From Rosellinia necatrix (taxonomy: Eukaryota; Ascomycota; Sordariomycetes; Xylariales; Xylariaceae): a stretch of 64,000 nt of DNA. Position numbers and translations under genes: made by a program. Under the pieces are notes generated by a model that searched no databases, was not told the DNA's origin, and saw only the letters and a program-made list of their open reading frames with translations. Below, piece by piece: positions 12,246-24,047 of the stretch (position 1 is its first letter; each line of letters opens with the position of its first letter). The stretch lies in the NCBI GenBank assembly GCA_021209875.1, contig JAGYVD010000004.1, positions 2,914,001 to 2,978,000 on the forward strand, written 5' to 3'.

Positions 12246-14325
12246 ATGGACAGCACCGCATCGCAAAAGCCATCGGAGGCGACCGCACAGCCGGTGGCGG
12301 AATCGCCGATTGTCGACGGCGAGAGAGAAAAGCCGGCCGCCCCTGATGCGCCGTCCCCGGCCGGGCCGGGTCGAGACGCGGAAGAGAACTTCCAGCCGAG
12401 ATCGTTCAAGTTCTGGTCCGTCATCATCAGCGGCTTCCTGTGCCTGTTCCTGATCAACCTCGACCGCACCATCATCGGCACCGCCATCCCGCAGATTACG
12501 AACGAGTTCCACAACCTCAGTGACATTGGGTGGTACGGGTCCGCGTACCAACTGACCACGGCCGCCTCGCAGTTTGCCTGGAGCAAATTCTACCGGTTTT
12601 ACGATCTGAAATGGTAACTTCTTCCTCCTTATTCTTGCCCCCCCCTCCTCCCCAGGGGCTCGCAGTGAAGGGGTAAAGGGGGAAGGACGCTAAAAGCTGG
12701 CTGCCAGGACCTTTCTGATCTCCCTGCTCGTGTTCGAGGGCGGCTCGGCGCTCTGCGGCGCCGCCCCGAGCTCCCTCTCGTTCATCCTGGGCCGCGCCGT
12801 CGCGGGCGTCGGCGGGGCCGGGATATTTTCCGGCGTGACGCTCATCATCTTCAACCTCGTCCCGCTGCGGAAACAGCCGCTCTTCCAAGGTGCCTTCGGC
12901 GCCGTGTTCGGCCTCGCCTCGGTTCTGGGCCCGCTCGTCGGAGGGGCTTTTGCTAGCGGTGGGATCTGGAGGTATAGTTAAAAACCCCCCTTTTCTATTG
13001 GGGTGCGAAATATGTCTGTGCTAAAAATTCCGCGAAAGGTGGTGCTTTTACATCAATATCCCCATCGGCGGCGTCACGGCCCTATGTGTGATATTCTATC
13101 TCCATCCTCCGCACAAGGAGAGGCAACCAGTGACTACCTGGGAACAATTCATTCGGCTGGATCCTCTCGGCACATTGTTCTTCGTCCCTAGTACTGTTAG
13201 TCTCCTCATCGCGCTTCAGTGGGGCGGCATCGTTTGGGAGTGGAAAAGCTGGCGTATCATCCTCCTGCTCGTGGTCTTTGTGGTTCTATTCACCGCCTTC
13301 GTGGCAGTTCAGGTGCTGTGGCCCGATACTGCTACCGTCCCGCCCAGGATTATCAAGCAACGCAGCATTCTTGCAGCCTCCGTCTTCATGTTCACTCTAT
13401 CCGGGGCCTTGTTCATGACCATTTACTACCTGCCTCTTTGGTGTAAGTTCTATCCTTCCGCGTCGACCCCTTCCCCCCTTCCCCCCCGAGAGCTATGTTG
13501 CGCATGGCGACATAAAATGCTAAACCTACGCACATAGTCCAGGCTGTTCTACGCGCAAGTCCAATCCAGTCTGGCGTGTACACTCTGCCGTTGGTTCTCA
13601 GTCTCGTCATCTCAGCCAACATAGCAGGCGTCGTCACCAGGAAGATCGGGTACTACGTTCCGGCCATGATCATATGTCCCAGTCTCATGGCTATTGGGCT
13701 GGGATTGATGACGACATTCCGAGTAAACGAGTCGCCCGCCCATTGGATAGGATTTCAGTTCATTACCGGGTTCGGGCTCGGTTTCGGTATCCAGGCGTAC
13801 AACCTTGCGGCGCGCGCCGTGTTGCCCATGTCCGACGTTCCCAGCGGGATCGCGATCATATTCTTCGCGCAGCAGCTTGGTGGTGCTATTTTCACATCCG
13901 TCGGGCAGAGCCTACTCAGCGCCGAAATCGCTGCACGTCTGTCGAACGTCCCGGGTATCGACGCATCACAAGTCACTACCGAAGGCGCCACCGATCTCGG
14001 TGCGGATGTGCCTGCGGAGTACCAGCCCCTGGTGAAGGAGGCGTACAACAATGCCATCACCAGGATCTTCTTGGCCGCCATGGGCGTGGCGCTAGTGGCT
14101 GTGGTCGCGGCGCTATTCATGGAGTGGAAGAATCTGAACAGGACCAAGGAGCCAGGCTCTCCGGGCTCTCTCAGTGCTGTGGACGCGGGTGAGGCTCAGG
14201 CGCCACAGTTGAGCGGTGTTGGCAAGGTTGGTGTGCATTTATCCGAGCTCGATTCCTCCAAGACCACCCTGGCGGGCTCCATGATGATTCTCAGCAGGAA
14301 ATCATCGTTCAACGCCCCAAAGTAG
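12246..14325 (+). CDS. MFS multidrug-type exporter (DHA2, 14-TM type)
   Basis: Proton-coupled efflux transporter of the plasma membrane, probably exporting the cluster product. Four exons: 12246-12613, 12708-12971, 13039-13442, 13538-14325, 607 aa. All junctions are GT-AG with matching phases. A hydrophilic N-tail of about 60 residues precedes TM1. The DHA2 signature LDRTIIGTAIP (with Asp in TM1), GWYGSAYQLTTAASQ and the TM5 antiporter-type motif LGPLVGGA are present. The long exon 4 carries the last six or so helices and a Ser-rich cytosolic tail. The start is chosen for its gccATGg context. It sits between the two P450 genes on the same strand, which supports a role in self-protection or secretion. 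Substrate is inferred only from position. Confidence 0.94.
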
Positions 14326-15134
14326 CGCAGACCTCGAACACGAACACGATTTCTTACTAGATTGACCTGTTACATGTTACATAGTTGCCGTTCATGCATA
14401 TGCCGAGCTTGTACTGCCGATCTTGATGATCTTTTGGGCCCTTTAGTTCCATCATGCACGAGAGAGTGATACAAGAGCTGATTGTTTGTTCCCACGGCTC
14501 CTTCGTCAGCCGAATCCCACCCGTGCAATTCGTGCCGTGTAGCGCAGAGGTAAGTGGCCTGCGTAACAGCAGGCTGCCCTGGGCAACAGGATCCTGTAGT
14601 CAACCGAACCTCAAAGCTGTCTGTAGCCGTTCCCGCTCAAGTCCTGTGCATTGCGACTCGGCGCTGCTGACTGCAGGCCCATTCTCGGCCCTACGAACCA
14701 GGGCCACCAGGGCCACCCGGGTCGCCATATTCTATTCCTGGTAGTAGTGTAGTGTAGTATACACTGCAGACAGGGGCGGCATGCCGAGCTCGGACGGGTC
14801 CGAATTGGCCGATGCAGCGAGGCCCCGGATGGGCATGGCACGATGGCATGTAGCTCTGCAACTCCACCCCGTCGCGTGTAGACATTCGGCGATTTTTCCA
14901 AGACGTGTCGGCGATTTTCATGCAGGTGCTATCTCGTGTCGCCAGTTTAGGTACACGGGCTACCAATAGCCGACTCAAAAACAATGATAATGTAACAGCT
15001 CCTAGCCCTTCGCCAACTCGCTAACAATGCGTTCGTCTGTGCTTGATTATCAACTGTTTCCGTCCTCGTTATCGGCGTCGGTTGTAGCCCAGGCTCTCCT
15101 GTCCCTTCCCTGTTGCTTGTAGATTTTCACCACC
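14326..15134. other. Intergenic: MFS to P450 2
   Basis: No gene recognised. The last 100 bp is pyrimidine-rich and likely the promoter and leader of the second P450. Confidence 0.6.
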
Positions 15135-17119
15135 ATGAGTTTCAACGGCGCCAAGGCCATTTGGCCTTCGGCACTATACCTTTTGATTGCAACACCACTA
15201 GCTGGCGCGATTGGACTCGTTGCGGTCTGCGTTTTGGCCGCATCGCTGTTCCGCCCGAGAACTCCTGGCCAAATATCCTCTCGTTCATGTACCAACAAGA
15301 ATGGGGAGCAACTGCCAGAGATCGCATTCGATGTGCGATCACTGAAGTCCCAGCGAAGGTCAGTCTGAAGCCCCTGCTGCACCTCTCTCAGGATTGCGAG
15401 GAGAGGTTCGAAAAGTTAGCTCTAACGCACCCGCCGCGTGCAACAACATTAGCCGAGAACTATCGCGAATGAACCAAGAGCGCGCTGGTACTGCGCCCTG
15501 CCTCGTTTATAATGGGCCAACCCAAGAGCTCGTGATCAGCCAACCTGATCATATTCGCGATTTTTACGACAGATATGATGAGAGTGAGCAAACGATCACC
15601 GAAATAATTGGCGATGATCCGGTTTGCTAACGGAGGTTATCAAAGGCCATACCAAGCCCGGGAATTTGCATCTAGGCAACACGTATGGATTGTACGTTCG
15701 GATATCCCTTCCGCCGCATTGCTCGGTAGATTTTTCTGACTAAGATATTATTTTAGTCTCGTGCTTGGTGCTACAAAGGGACAATTCAACCAAGACTGGA
15801 GCAAAATGCGCGCGCATTTCGAACCCCCGATGTCGTTCAGCGCTATTTCCCGACGGGTTCCGCGCTTCGCCAGGGAAATCAAGATATGGGTGAAGAATCT
15901 CGACGCTGGTCCGGTTGACTCTCGGCTCGCGTTCCAGTTCGTGGTGTTTCGCATGCTGACCTTGCACCTATATGAGGACGCATATGATGATCGGGTTCGT
16001 GGAGACATACGTTGTCCCTTAGTACCTCCTCCAAGTCAAAACTAACATACCGTGAAACACCCAGATGTTCTGGCGCGTGCTGGAGCTCTACCATCTACAC
16101 GAGAAAGCTTTACTTGCCTCCACCGCCAACACCAGTGCTAGGTGGCAGAGTTCCAGTATTTTGAACTGGTTCTCGGTCGGTCCTGCGCCAGCCGCCCAGC
16201 GTTTCATCCGTGAGTGGCGAGAGTTCAATCTAAACATCATCGCTCTTGCGCGGAATGTATGTTCCCGTGCCATCCTGCGCTCATTCGCCATCGCTTACGT
16301 ACAGCTTCTTAGGGCCAATGGACTTCTCCCATCGAGGTCGTATATCGTGCTGTTAGTGCTCGGAATGATATGACGGAAGATGCAGTTCGTAATTCCATCT
16401 CCCCCACCAGCGAAAACCGGAGGAGCTAACAGCGCGTCCGTGGTTATAGTTTTTGTCGACTCTTAGTGAGATCCTGTTCATGAACGTGGATACCAGCAGT
16501 CGGATTTTGAGCACCATCTTCACAAATCTTGCGGCAAATGCGACCGTCCAAAACGCGCTGCGCCTGGAAGCACAACAGAACGAGAGTGCAGGCGGCGCCT
16601 ACCTATATAGGGTCGACACGCTGTTGCACCGGGTTCTGCAGGAAAGTATGCGCCTCTGCCCGGGGCTGTGTATGTGACCCTTTTTTTTTTTTATGCTCTC
16701 CATGGTCCCAATGGATTCTCGATGCGCGTCATGGACACCTGCTGATAAAAGCTCCTTGGCTTGTAGCATTCTCCATGCCCGAATGGACAGTAGACGCCAA
16801 GACCATTGGCGGATATCACATCCCTGCTGGGACGGCCGTGGTGATGGATGCGGGTCGTCTGAACAACGATGCCGCGATCTGGGGCACAGATTACGACAAA
16901 TGGGACCCTGATCGTTTCCTGCGCGCCAGCCTTGAAGACGTGGGCGCTGGATTCGTGCGCTACGGCGTGGGGCCAGCAGCAGAGCGATGTCTAGGGAAGG
17001 ACGCAGCAGATATCCTCTTCAAGCTACTTGTAGTAGCCGTTATCCGCGAATTGTCGCTTGGACAAACTGACGGCGAGGGGGAGATAGGAAAGATGGATCT
17101 GACCATGGTACGGCTCTAG
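15135..17119 (+). CDS. Cytochrome P450 monooxygenase 2
   Basis: Second heme monooxygenase of the cluster. Best model: 15135-15358, 15453-15583, 15646-15691, 15757-15994, 16065-16256, 16313-16384, 16450-16669, 16767-17119 (491 aa, phases all consistent). A clear N-terminal anchor follows MSFNGAKAIWPS. Downstream pieces match a fungal P450 group: FYDRYDESHTKP, LGNTYG, DWSKMRAHFEPP, SEILFMNVDTSS (I-helix), LQESMRLCP (ExxR), WDPDRFLR, and the heme loop RYGVGPAAERCLGK with its Cys. Several introns use unusual gttcg-type donors. The exon structure between 15240 and 15453 is uncertain: a second reading (15135-15288, 15354-15405, 15453 on) gives a more P450-like segment with VSLKPLLHLSQDCEE. Substrate and reaction cannot be told from sequence; some PKS-NRPS clusters use such a P450 for ring expansion or N-hydroxylation. 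Confidence 0.88.
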
Positions 17120-18510
17120 TGTAAATGGATGCCCCTGTATTTCAATTGAACGAGATGTAGTGTAACGGGACCCCTTGTCTGTTACGGTTACTGCCGAGTC
17201 GGATAGATCACCCACCTTGCCCCGAGACGCCCCTGGCGCGCTAGCCCTGTGGCTACCCGAGCAAAAACGTAGATCGCCCTGAGGTGGTGTGTGCTAGTTG
17301 GATAGGAAAACCTACCGTCTCATGGGTTTTAAAAATACCTAAGTCGAGCGGCAATATTAGACGAAGTATATTAGAGTATGGGTGCTGGATCGGGAAATAC
17401 ATGTGTATACCTTGTCGTCGGTGACTTAACGATATGGGAACTATAACTATACGATTATAGTGAAGAGTATACCTGCCTAGTTACAGTTAGTTATACAACT
17501 ATTAGTTATATAACAATGTATAACTAAATAGTTATGTGTAAAAAGGCCACCAGATTAAATTCCCTCCACATCTCACCTGTTCGAAAAGCCCAATTGTTAA
17601 ATCCCTTTTACACTCCTTCACACTCGTAAACTTACCTTCCGCTACACACAGCATCCGATCGTGACATATAGCCCGGGCTTTTAGCGCACAGGGCTCGGAA
17701 ACTTCCTTGGCAGGCCACGCACGCACTTCAAGGGTCCCTTGCTCTCTGAGTGCCCCACACAATCCCTTAGTCCGATAAGTTATAGCGCTCGAAGGTGGTC
17801 AACATGTATCAGGTATCTTGACCACCACCTATCTAAGACATACGACATCTATACTAGGGGTCAATGCATTTTCTGGTGTGGCGCTGAAGTGATATTCCGG
17901 AAAGATAGCAGTCTGGAACAGCTTTGTTTCCCCGCCTACCGCTTGCCTCGTTAAGTTAAGTTAGCCGTTAATGGTATGGTGGACCATGGTCGCCTGATCA
18001 CCTTCATCCATCTTGTATCCGTTGGGTTCGGGGGTTTGTTTTGGCACCTGTCCTCTCCGCACTGCAGCGGGGTTCCGGGAGCTGTTCTCGTAATTGGATT
18101 CTCTAATACGGCAACTCGTCGGCCGTGACAAGGCTCTGTTACTCGCTGATAGTTACCAGGGGGGAGGGGCCCCTCTTGGCTAAAACTTTCGCTGTTGCCG
18201 CCAGGATGTTGGTAACGATCGCGCGCGCTTGGCATGCGTTGTTCCTAACCACGAGCTGTTGAGGCATAATCCCGCGGTAAATCCACCATCAGCTGAGACG
18301 ATCTTGAGTTTACTTGTAGTACCGTGAAGCTATGACCCGCTATATGGCTTGGATGATGTACCCCTTTATTACGACATATTAGTCAGTGCTCGCTCTTACA
18401 CTAGACCCTACCGAAGTCTTCAGCGTTCGTTCCCAGATTTACTGAGCTCCGACCTAGAACAGCAATGCGGAGCCACATATCACTCCAGCAGTAGCCATTG
18501 ATATAGTTAT

Positions 18511-18558
18511 GCCTACCTATCTACCTACCTACCTACCTACCTACCTACCTACCTACCT
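18511..18558. repeat. (CTAC)n microsatellite
   Basis: Around eleven uninterrupted CTAC/TACC units in non-coding DNA. Confidence 0.9.
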
Positions 18559-19404
18559 CTGCGGCACTGCCAACGCCACAATAAGAGCGCGCCGTTTTTG
18601 CCACGGTTACACTTGATTTATTCCCTTGAGTAGCTCGGCACGCTGACATTTGTGCAGTGTCACCGCCCTGTCAGCGTACAAGCGCCTGTTCGATCTCAAA
18701 CAGAGGAAGGCCAACCCGATCTATACAACGCCACAGTGAAACGGCAGAACGTTGGCAGTATCAATTGACGCGCTCTCCGCCGATTCCACTGATTTAGGAA
18801 TCTATTCCCGCCCCCCCCCCCCGTTCGGGACCTTATTTTGCCAGATTACCATAATCCGCTGTGCCGGTTAGACTTTTATCTCTCCACGTTGCCTAGTGTA
18901 GCGTCGTAGCTTTAACCATCATAGATTAAACCCTGAATGGCACCAACGCCCGTCTTGGACGTCCGCCAGACCGTGATTCATAATGATGGCAAGTGAATCT
19001 ATGGCCTTATAGAGCAGTGAGGTTGTTCGGACTAGAGAAGGATCAGGCTGGGCGTTTAGACAGCCTTGGGCATGCCAATTCCAACGATATAAGGCTAAAA
19101 ACGCTAGTGATTATTATCATGAGGCCGTCGATTTGCTGCATGCACTTATTCCTTAGCCTGCAGCATGTTTGAAGTACTTGCCTTGTCGCGCCGCTCATCG
19201 CATCATTTGCACGCGCTTGGTAGAGCATATAGTCCTACTTGACTGGTCCTCACCCTGTACATAGCTACCACCATTGGAGCCCGAGACGATCTATAAGCTA
19301 TGCGTGAACCGTATAGGATCGTCACCCATTATTCAGGGGAACCCTGGAATCATACACAACATACACATTCACACATACGTACATATACATATCCGTATAA
19401 CTAT

Positions 19405-19484
19405 ACACATATACCTATATACACATATACCTATATACACATATACCTATATACACATATACCTATATACACATATACCTATAT
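19405..19484. repeat. Perfect 16-bp minisatellite, five copies
   Basis: The unit acacatatacctatat is repeated five times without mismatch, flanked by partial copies of similar AC/AT-rich sequence from about 19365. No spacers are present, so it is not a CRISPR array. Confidence 0.95.
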
Positions 19485-20378
19485 ACACACAATAGGTGCG
19501 TACATATGTATCTGCGGATGTGCAGTGTCTAGTTCTCGATCGATCGATTGATTAATAGCATGTTCATGTCGGATCTTCGGTTGCTGGCCCCCTTATCAAA
19601 CGGTGTCTGGTTGGCAAACCCCCCTCGGCCCCGGGTGTAATACCCAGCCTGCGGGCGGAAGGGATTTCACTCGGGAGGTTATTTACGCCGAAGAGCGGGC
19701 GGGTACACGGTGGAGTGCCTGGATGGTGGATTCAGTCCACGTCTGGAAAGACGGGGCTCTTGGCGCTCCACTTCCGTCTACACCATCATATCCGGGCTGC
19801 ATCAGTTTCGTGTGGCCATCCCAGCAGCAGCTATAGATCACGTTGCCGGACGATGGATAGGTTTGCTTACCAGTACCATAGTACGGAACCGAATTTCCTC
19901 TTTTCGGTCCGCGTATACGCCAGATACTGCCGCTAAATATAGCCCTTGTCCATTCTACCAGGTGGGCTTATGAGCATCTCTGCCGTGATTGTCGGTGGCG
20001 TCCCGCCGAGCCTGTGACGGCCATGGCATGGCTTCATGGATGCCCGGTCTTCGGCGGCCGTAATTGGGTGACATGACCTTGGGTTCGGCAGCGCGGGGTG
20101 TGCATTGTAATAGGTAAGTTGTATGTTTACTAGCTCTGGGCTCGGCCGCATCAGTGCCCGCAGAGAATTGACTAATGGTTCGATCGGTGACTAGGTATCT
20201 AGGCCACAGAAAGACAAATCTAGATTTGGGCTTGGACAACCTTCGCTCTTCTTGTTGCTATTTCCGTATCGATGTATTCATTATTCTATTGCATCAGAAC
20301 CTTGGCCCATGGTCATCACTCTACCATGCGGTCCATGAACACACTGGCGGGAAGCTATCATTCGGGACACTGCAACAT

Positions 20379-21950
20379 TCAATGAAGGACTTGCTGTAAA
20401 CGCGCGAGCCGTTGCTCAACCTCCACTTTCAGGTTTCTCATATCCTCTTCTGCGGCGGCGCTCGCCGGGTCGCAGCCGGAGATCAAAATCTCCCGCCATA
20501 ACGCCTGGGTAGAGTCCTGGACTGACAAATAAGAGTCCATGGCTTTGTATTGGCGGTCAGCTAGGTAGATACATAGCTGCACTACGGATGCGAGCCGAAT
20601 GTCCCCCAAAGCTGCCCCATTCATATGGCGCCGAGCATGCGCATCGTATTCTAGAGTATTGAGAACCGACACGTAGATATTCAGAAGCATTGTGTAACAG
20701 GCGACCGCCATATGGCGAATAACGCAGTTGGGGTGATCGCCTGGGCGGTAGGAATAAGGCGGTGACCCCGCGTCCAGCTTGGAGCATGTGGCTTCGATGC
20801 AACCTATTGCTGGCGGCGTGGAGTCCGGTGTCACAGACAGGACAGCTGGGTTAGTTCTGATATGGGTTTGTAGCCGGCCTAGGGCGTCTAGCAAGTCGTG
20901 GGAGGCCGAGAATAGACGACACAGAACGTTGCTTGTCGTTCCCTCTTCCGACGAGCGGGTGAAGCGAGAATATTGAATCTGCTTAGGGATCGTTTGGTTG
21001 AGGTCATCGGGATCGGACACGAGCCACTCAGATACAGACTGGAATGTGGTGTCGTCGACAAGGGACTTTTCGTGAACTTTATTCCAGTCATTTGTCTGAT
21101 ATGATGAGTCCATGGTCGAGGCTAGGTCGTAACTTAAACGTTGCAGCCGTGAAAACCGCGTCATGAGCTGCGATAGCTGCAAGATAATGATCTTGCTGGC
21201 ATCATCGCCATCGTTTGCGTTGCCGTTGTTCAGGCTATTGTGTCTCCTGACGCCAGCCCTCCCGAAATGTTGATGCACTTGAATACCCGGCAAGCTGTGA
21301 ACGGCTCGGCGGGCGGTGGTATAATTACTGCCACCATTGTCAAAGGGGCCTCCCCAATCTGGTAGAGCCGGATTGGAGGCGAGATGTGAAGCGGTATCCA
21401 TCATCTGCGATGGATCTATTATGGTATGGGGTGATTGGCTGTGGGCTGTATTGCTCCAGCTGCCGTGTAGTTGGGTGCCATCCCAGGCCAACCCTCCTAG
21501 AGGTTGCCGTGCATCTGCGAATACATCTATGTCTTGCTCCGTCGGCTGCTCGAAAGACGAATCACTCTCTGCACTAGGCTGCGTGCATCCGGTGGCATTT
21601 TGGCCCAGACTCGCACCAAAATCGGCATAGATATCGGCGGATTCATCTTGGGGTTCGACGGGTATAAGGACGGGTGTAACGAGGACTTTTGCTGGACGGT
21701 CCGAGGGTGTAGTGGCCCCGGCCCGGGAGCGAGTGGCTGAGCTCTCGGGTTTGTCGGTTATATTATAAACGCTGGGGCGACCCTTCGGGAGGGAAAAGCT
21801 ATATACGCACCGAGCCCCTTTTCGTAGGCATCTATCGCAGGCGCCGGAGTTGGCGTTGCCACGAGGGCATCGTAGTTTCTGGCTGTGGCAACGATCGCAA
21901 GATTGGCGCATGGGTGTCTCTGCTGTAGTTCCATTGCGTGGGGGGGCCAT
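20379..21950 (-). CDS. Zn2Cys6 transcription factor, AflR-like
   Basis: DNA-binding regulator, probably pathway-specific for the adjacent cluster. A single uninterrupted frame of 523 aa starts at ATG 21950. The binuclear zinc cluster is at residues 18-48 with spacing CX2CX6CX9CX2CX6C (CDRCHSQKLRC ... CDRCLRKGARC). It is followed by the linker YSFSLPKGRPSVYN, an arrangement seen in AflR and related regulators of secondary metabolism. The middle is Ser/Thr/Gln-rich and low in order. The C-terminal part contains a helical region around CVIRHMAVACYTMLLNIYVS, like the AflR regulatory domain. It lies about 3.3 kb beyond the second P450, convergent with it. Its role as cluster regulator is inferred from family and location. 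Confidence 0.93.
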   Translation of the reverse strand: MAPPRNGTTAETPMRQSCDRCHSQKLRCPRGNANSGACDRCLRKGARCVYSFSLPKGRPSVYNITDKPESSATRSRAGATTPSDRPAKVLVTPVLIPVEPQDESADIYADFGASLGQNATGCTQPSAESDSSFEQPTEQDIDVFADARQPLGGLAWDGTQLHGSWSNTAHSQSPHTIIDPSQMMDTASHLASNPALPDWGGPFDNGGSNYTTARRAVHSLPGIQVHQHFGRAGVRRHNSLNNGNANDGDDASKIIILQLSQLMTRFSRLQRLSYDLASTMDSSYQTNDWNKVHEKSLVDDTTFQSVSEWLVSDPDDLNQTIPKQIQYSRFTRSSEEGTTSNVLCRLFSASHDLLDALGRLQTHIRTNPAVLSVTPDSTPPAIGCIEATCSKLDAGSPPYSYRPGDHPNCVIRHMAVACYTMLLNIYVSVLNTLEYDAHARRHMNGAALGDIRLASVVQLCIYLADRQYKAMDSYLSVQDSTQALWREILISGCDPASAAAEEDMRNLKVEVEQRLARLQQVLH

Positions 21951-24047
21951 CTCTCGTTCGACGGCGGGCTGGGGCGAAATTCGGAATGGGACAGAGAACC
22001 AAGCTTTACACTTTACATAAGTAAATTACTCGCAGGTTATATTGCGGAGAGAGTTGCACGACGGTAACGCTCGCTTGATATAGGCAATTAGCTACTCTTC
22101 GAACTCGTCGGGGCCCATGGTACCTCAGCACAACCAGCCGCCTTCCCGCAGCACGCTAATATCCTGGGAAGCGAAAAGGTTGTTCGTCTAGCTCTCGAGA
22201 GCCATGGTGGCCCGATGGATGCTTCGGTGCGGCACGGCAGGAATCCCGCGGAGTAAGAACATGTAGACTGTAGGATCCCACACCCCTTGACCCCCTCAGA
22301 AAGCCAATATGTAGTGTCTACATTCCTGGCCACGCTGCAAAGCCAAGAATGGCCCCGAGCCAAACGAGGCTGTCTTATGCAAGACTGAAAAGAATAGCTG
22401 ATAGGTAGAGAGGCAATGGTTGTAAACTTTGCAGCGTTTGGCTGTCTTCCAGTCTTCCATGAATGGATCACGAAACATACAGCCGCTTAATAAAAGCTCA
22501 GGGAACTAAATACTTCATTAAGAAATACGCCGAGTTTCGCAAAGCAGAGGTAGCACCACGAAAGCTGATGACTACGTCCCCAGGCAGCGTCCTGCATGGA
22601 CTACGCTGTGATATTGTGAATTGGAAATAAAATAATTACCGTGTTGTTCTCACTTGGACAAAATAGGTAAGCAGTAAAAATGGTGGGTTAAATGCCGAGC
22701 AATACACGTCGGACCATGTGGCTCATAATGCATCAGCCCACTGGTTAGATCGGCTGCTAGACCACTGCCTGGAACCTTTTCCTATCCAATTGGTACATAG
22801 ATAGTGCCCAGATAGGCCACTCACCACATAGATCACTGTCTCGGCAGAGACGATTATAAGCCAGCCAAGCAAGAGGCCTAGCTAGGCAGCATGACGTCGA
22901 AGCGAAATTGTGGGGCAGATAAGCCGCAGGGTCGGTAAATCGCATCACAGGGCTACCTACCTAAGTACCTAGGTAACTACCTACCTAGGTAGGTAGCTAC
23001 AGGTACTTAGCCTACCTACATATGAATTGCTCACTGTACTGACATCATGAAAGGATTTTCTTTGTTGCATTGGGCGAGACATTGTAATAAATAGGTAATG
23101 CAGTTGTGTAACAATGTTATAAGTGCAGTCCACAGGGGCTTCTGCAGTTCTTATCGCATAATACATACCTATGGATCAAGGAGGTAGTGAAGCTTGGGCT
23201 GAACTACCTAGGTAGTAGTAGTAGTAATATTAACGTCTAGTCAACTACCTAGGTAGGTAGGTAGGCTGGAACTGAAGCGGTATAGTACCTAGGTACCTAC
23301 TGTCTACTACATCTACTACCTACTTACTTGCTTAGTTTTCTACCAGCGCATTGGCGTAAGTAGATTAGGTAGATACCTACCTAGTTAGTTATCTATCAGT
23401 AATTAGGTACCTTCTCATCCAATCATAATCACCTATACCAATTATTTTGTCAGTTATGTAGGTGCTTGCTGTAGATGGGTAGAAGACACTACACTCACTG
23501 GGTGAGGGAACTGAATGTAGGTTGCACCACTACATAAACAAGCACATATCTACCTCAGGTACCTAGGTAGGTAGTAGGTAGGTACATGAGCGGCTGGAGG
23601 CTCTATTGAGTGCCGAGTTACCCGTGGCCGACCCACTGCTAATGATACATATGTACTTAGTATGTACGGATGTAGCATATGGGGGATGATAAAAAAGGGT
23701 TAGCCAAGTTGATGGCTGGCAACCGCTCCTCGCACCCACGTTGTTTCTAATCTGGTCCAGATAGCCCTAGTGCCTATTTCGTAGACCTTGCATGGGTCTC
23801 CAGCTTAGCCTTGATCTTGGTAATTTAGATCGCGACTCAGTGCTTACCACTCCGACCAACCTTTTACTGTCACAGCTGCTGGTCTGTTCCTGCTGCCCTG
23901 TTTCTGCCGCCCATTCTACCTCGAGGAACGCCTCTGTCTATTCCCTCGTTCGAGACGCCATCCAGCGGCGTTGTGAGGCCCCAAACCGCAGCTGATCGGC
24001 GCCCACCACGCCCTGATGGTAGTTGCGAGAAGGCCATCGGACGTGTA
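21951..24047. other. Intergenic with TACCTAGGTA repeats
   Basis: Promoter side of the Zn2Cys6 gene and of the PLD-like gene. No gene recognised. The stretch 22960-23590 is dense in CTACCTAGGTAGGTA-type palindromic units. Confidence 0.6.
22960..23590. repeat. Clustered ACCTAGGT palindromic repeats
   Basis: Many copies of tacctaggta, its parts (ctacctac, aggtaggt) and variants, at about 22963-23015, 23200-23300, 23340-23415 and 23555-23585. Smaller groups of the same word recur near 33150-33280, 44015-44140 and 46915. Confidence 0.85.

Larger units (their letters stand above)
17120..20378. other. Long non-coding stretch with simple repeats
   Basis: About 3.2 kb between P450 2 and the regulator. 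No ORF with recognisable motifs. It holds AT-rich TATAACTA-like sequence (17440-17540), a (CTAC)n run (18511-18558), a C run near 18810-18822 and a perfect 16-bp minisatellite (19405-19484). It may separate the cluster core from its regulator or include decayed genes that I cannot identify. Confidence 0.55.

Noticed and set aside
19405..19484. Possible CRISPR-like array
   Set aside because: Repeats are direct head-to-tail copies with no spacers, in a fungal genome.
22088..22471. 127-codon minus-strand frame between regulator and PLD-like gene
   Set aside because: No family resemblance and no signs of splicing partners.
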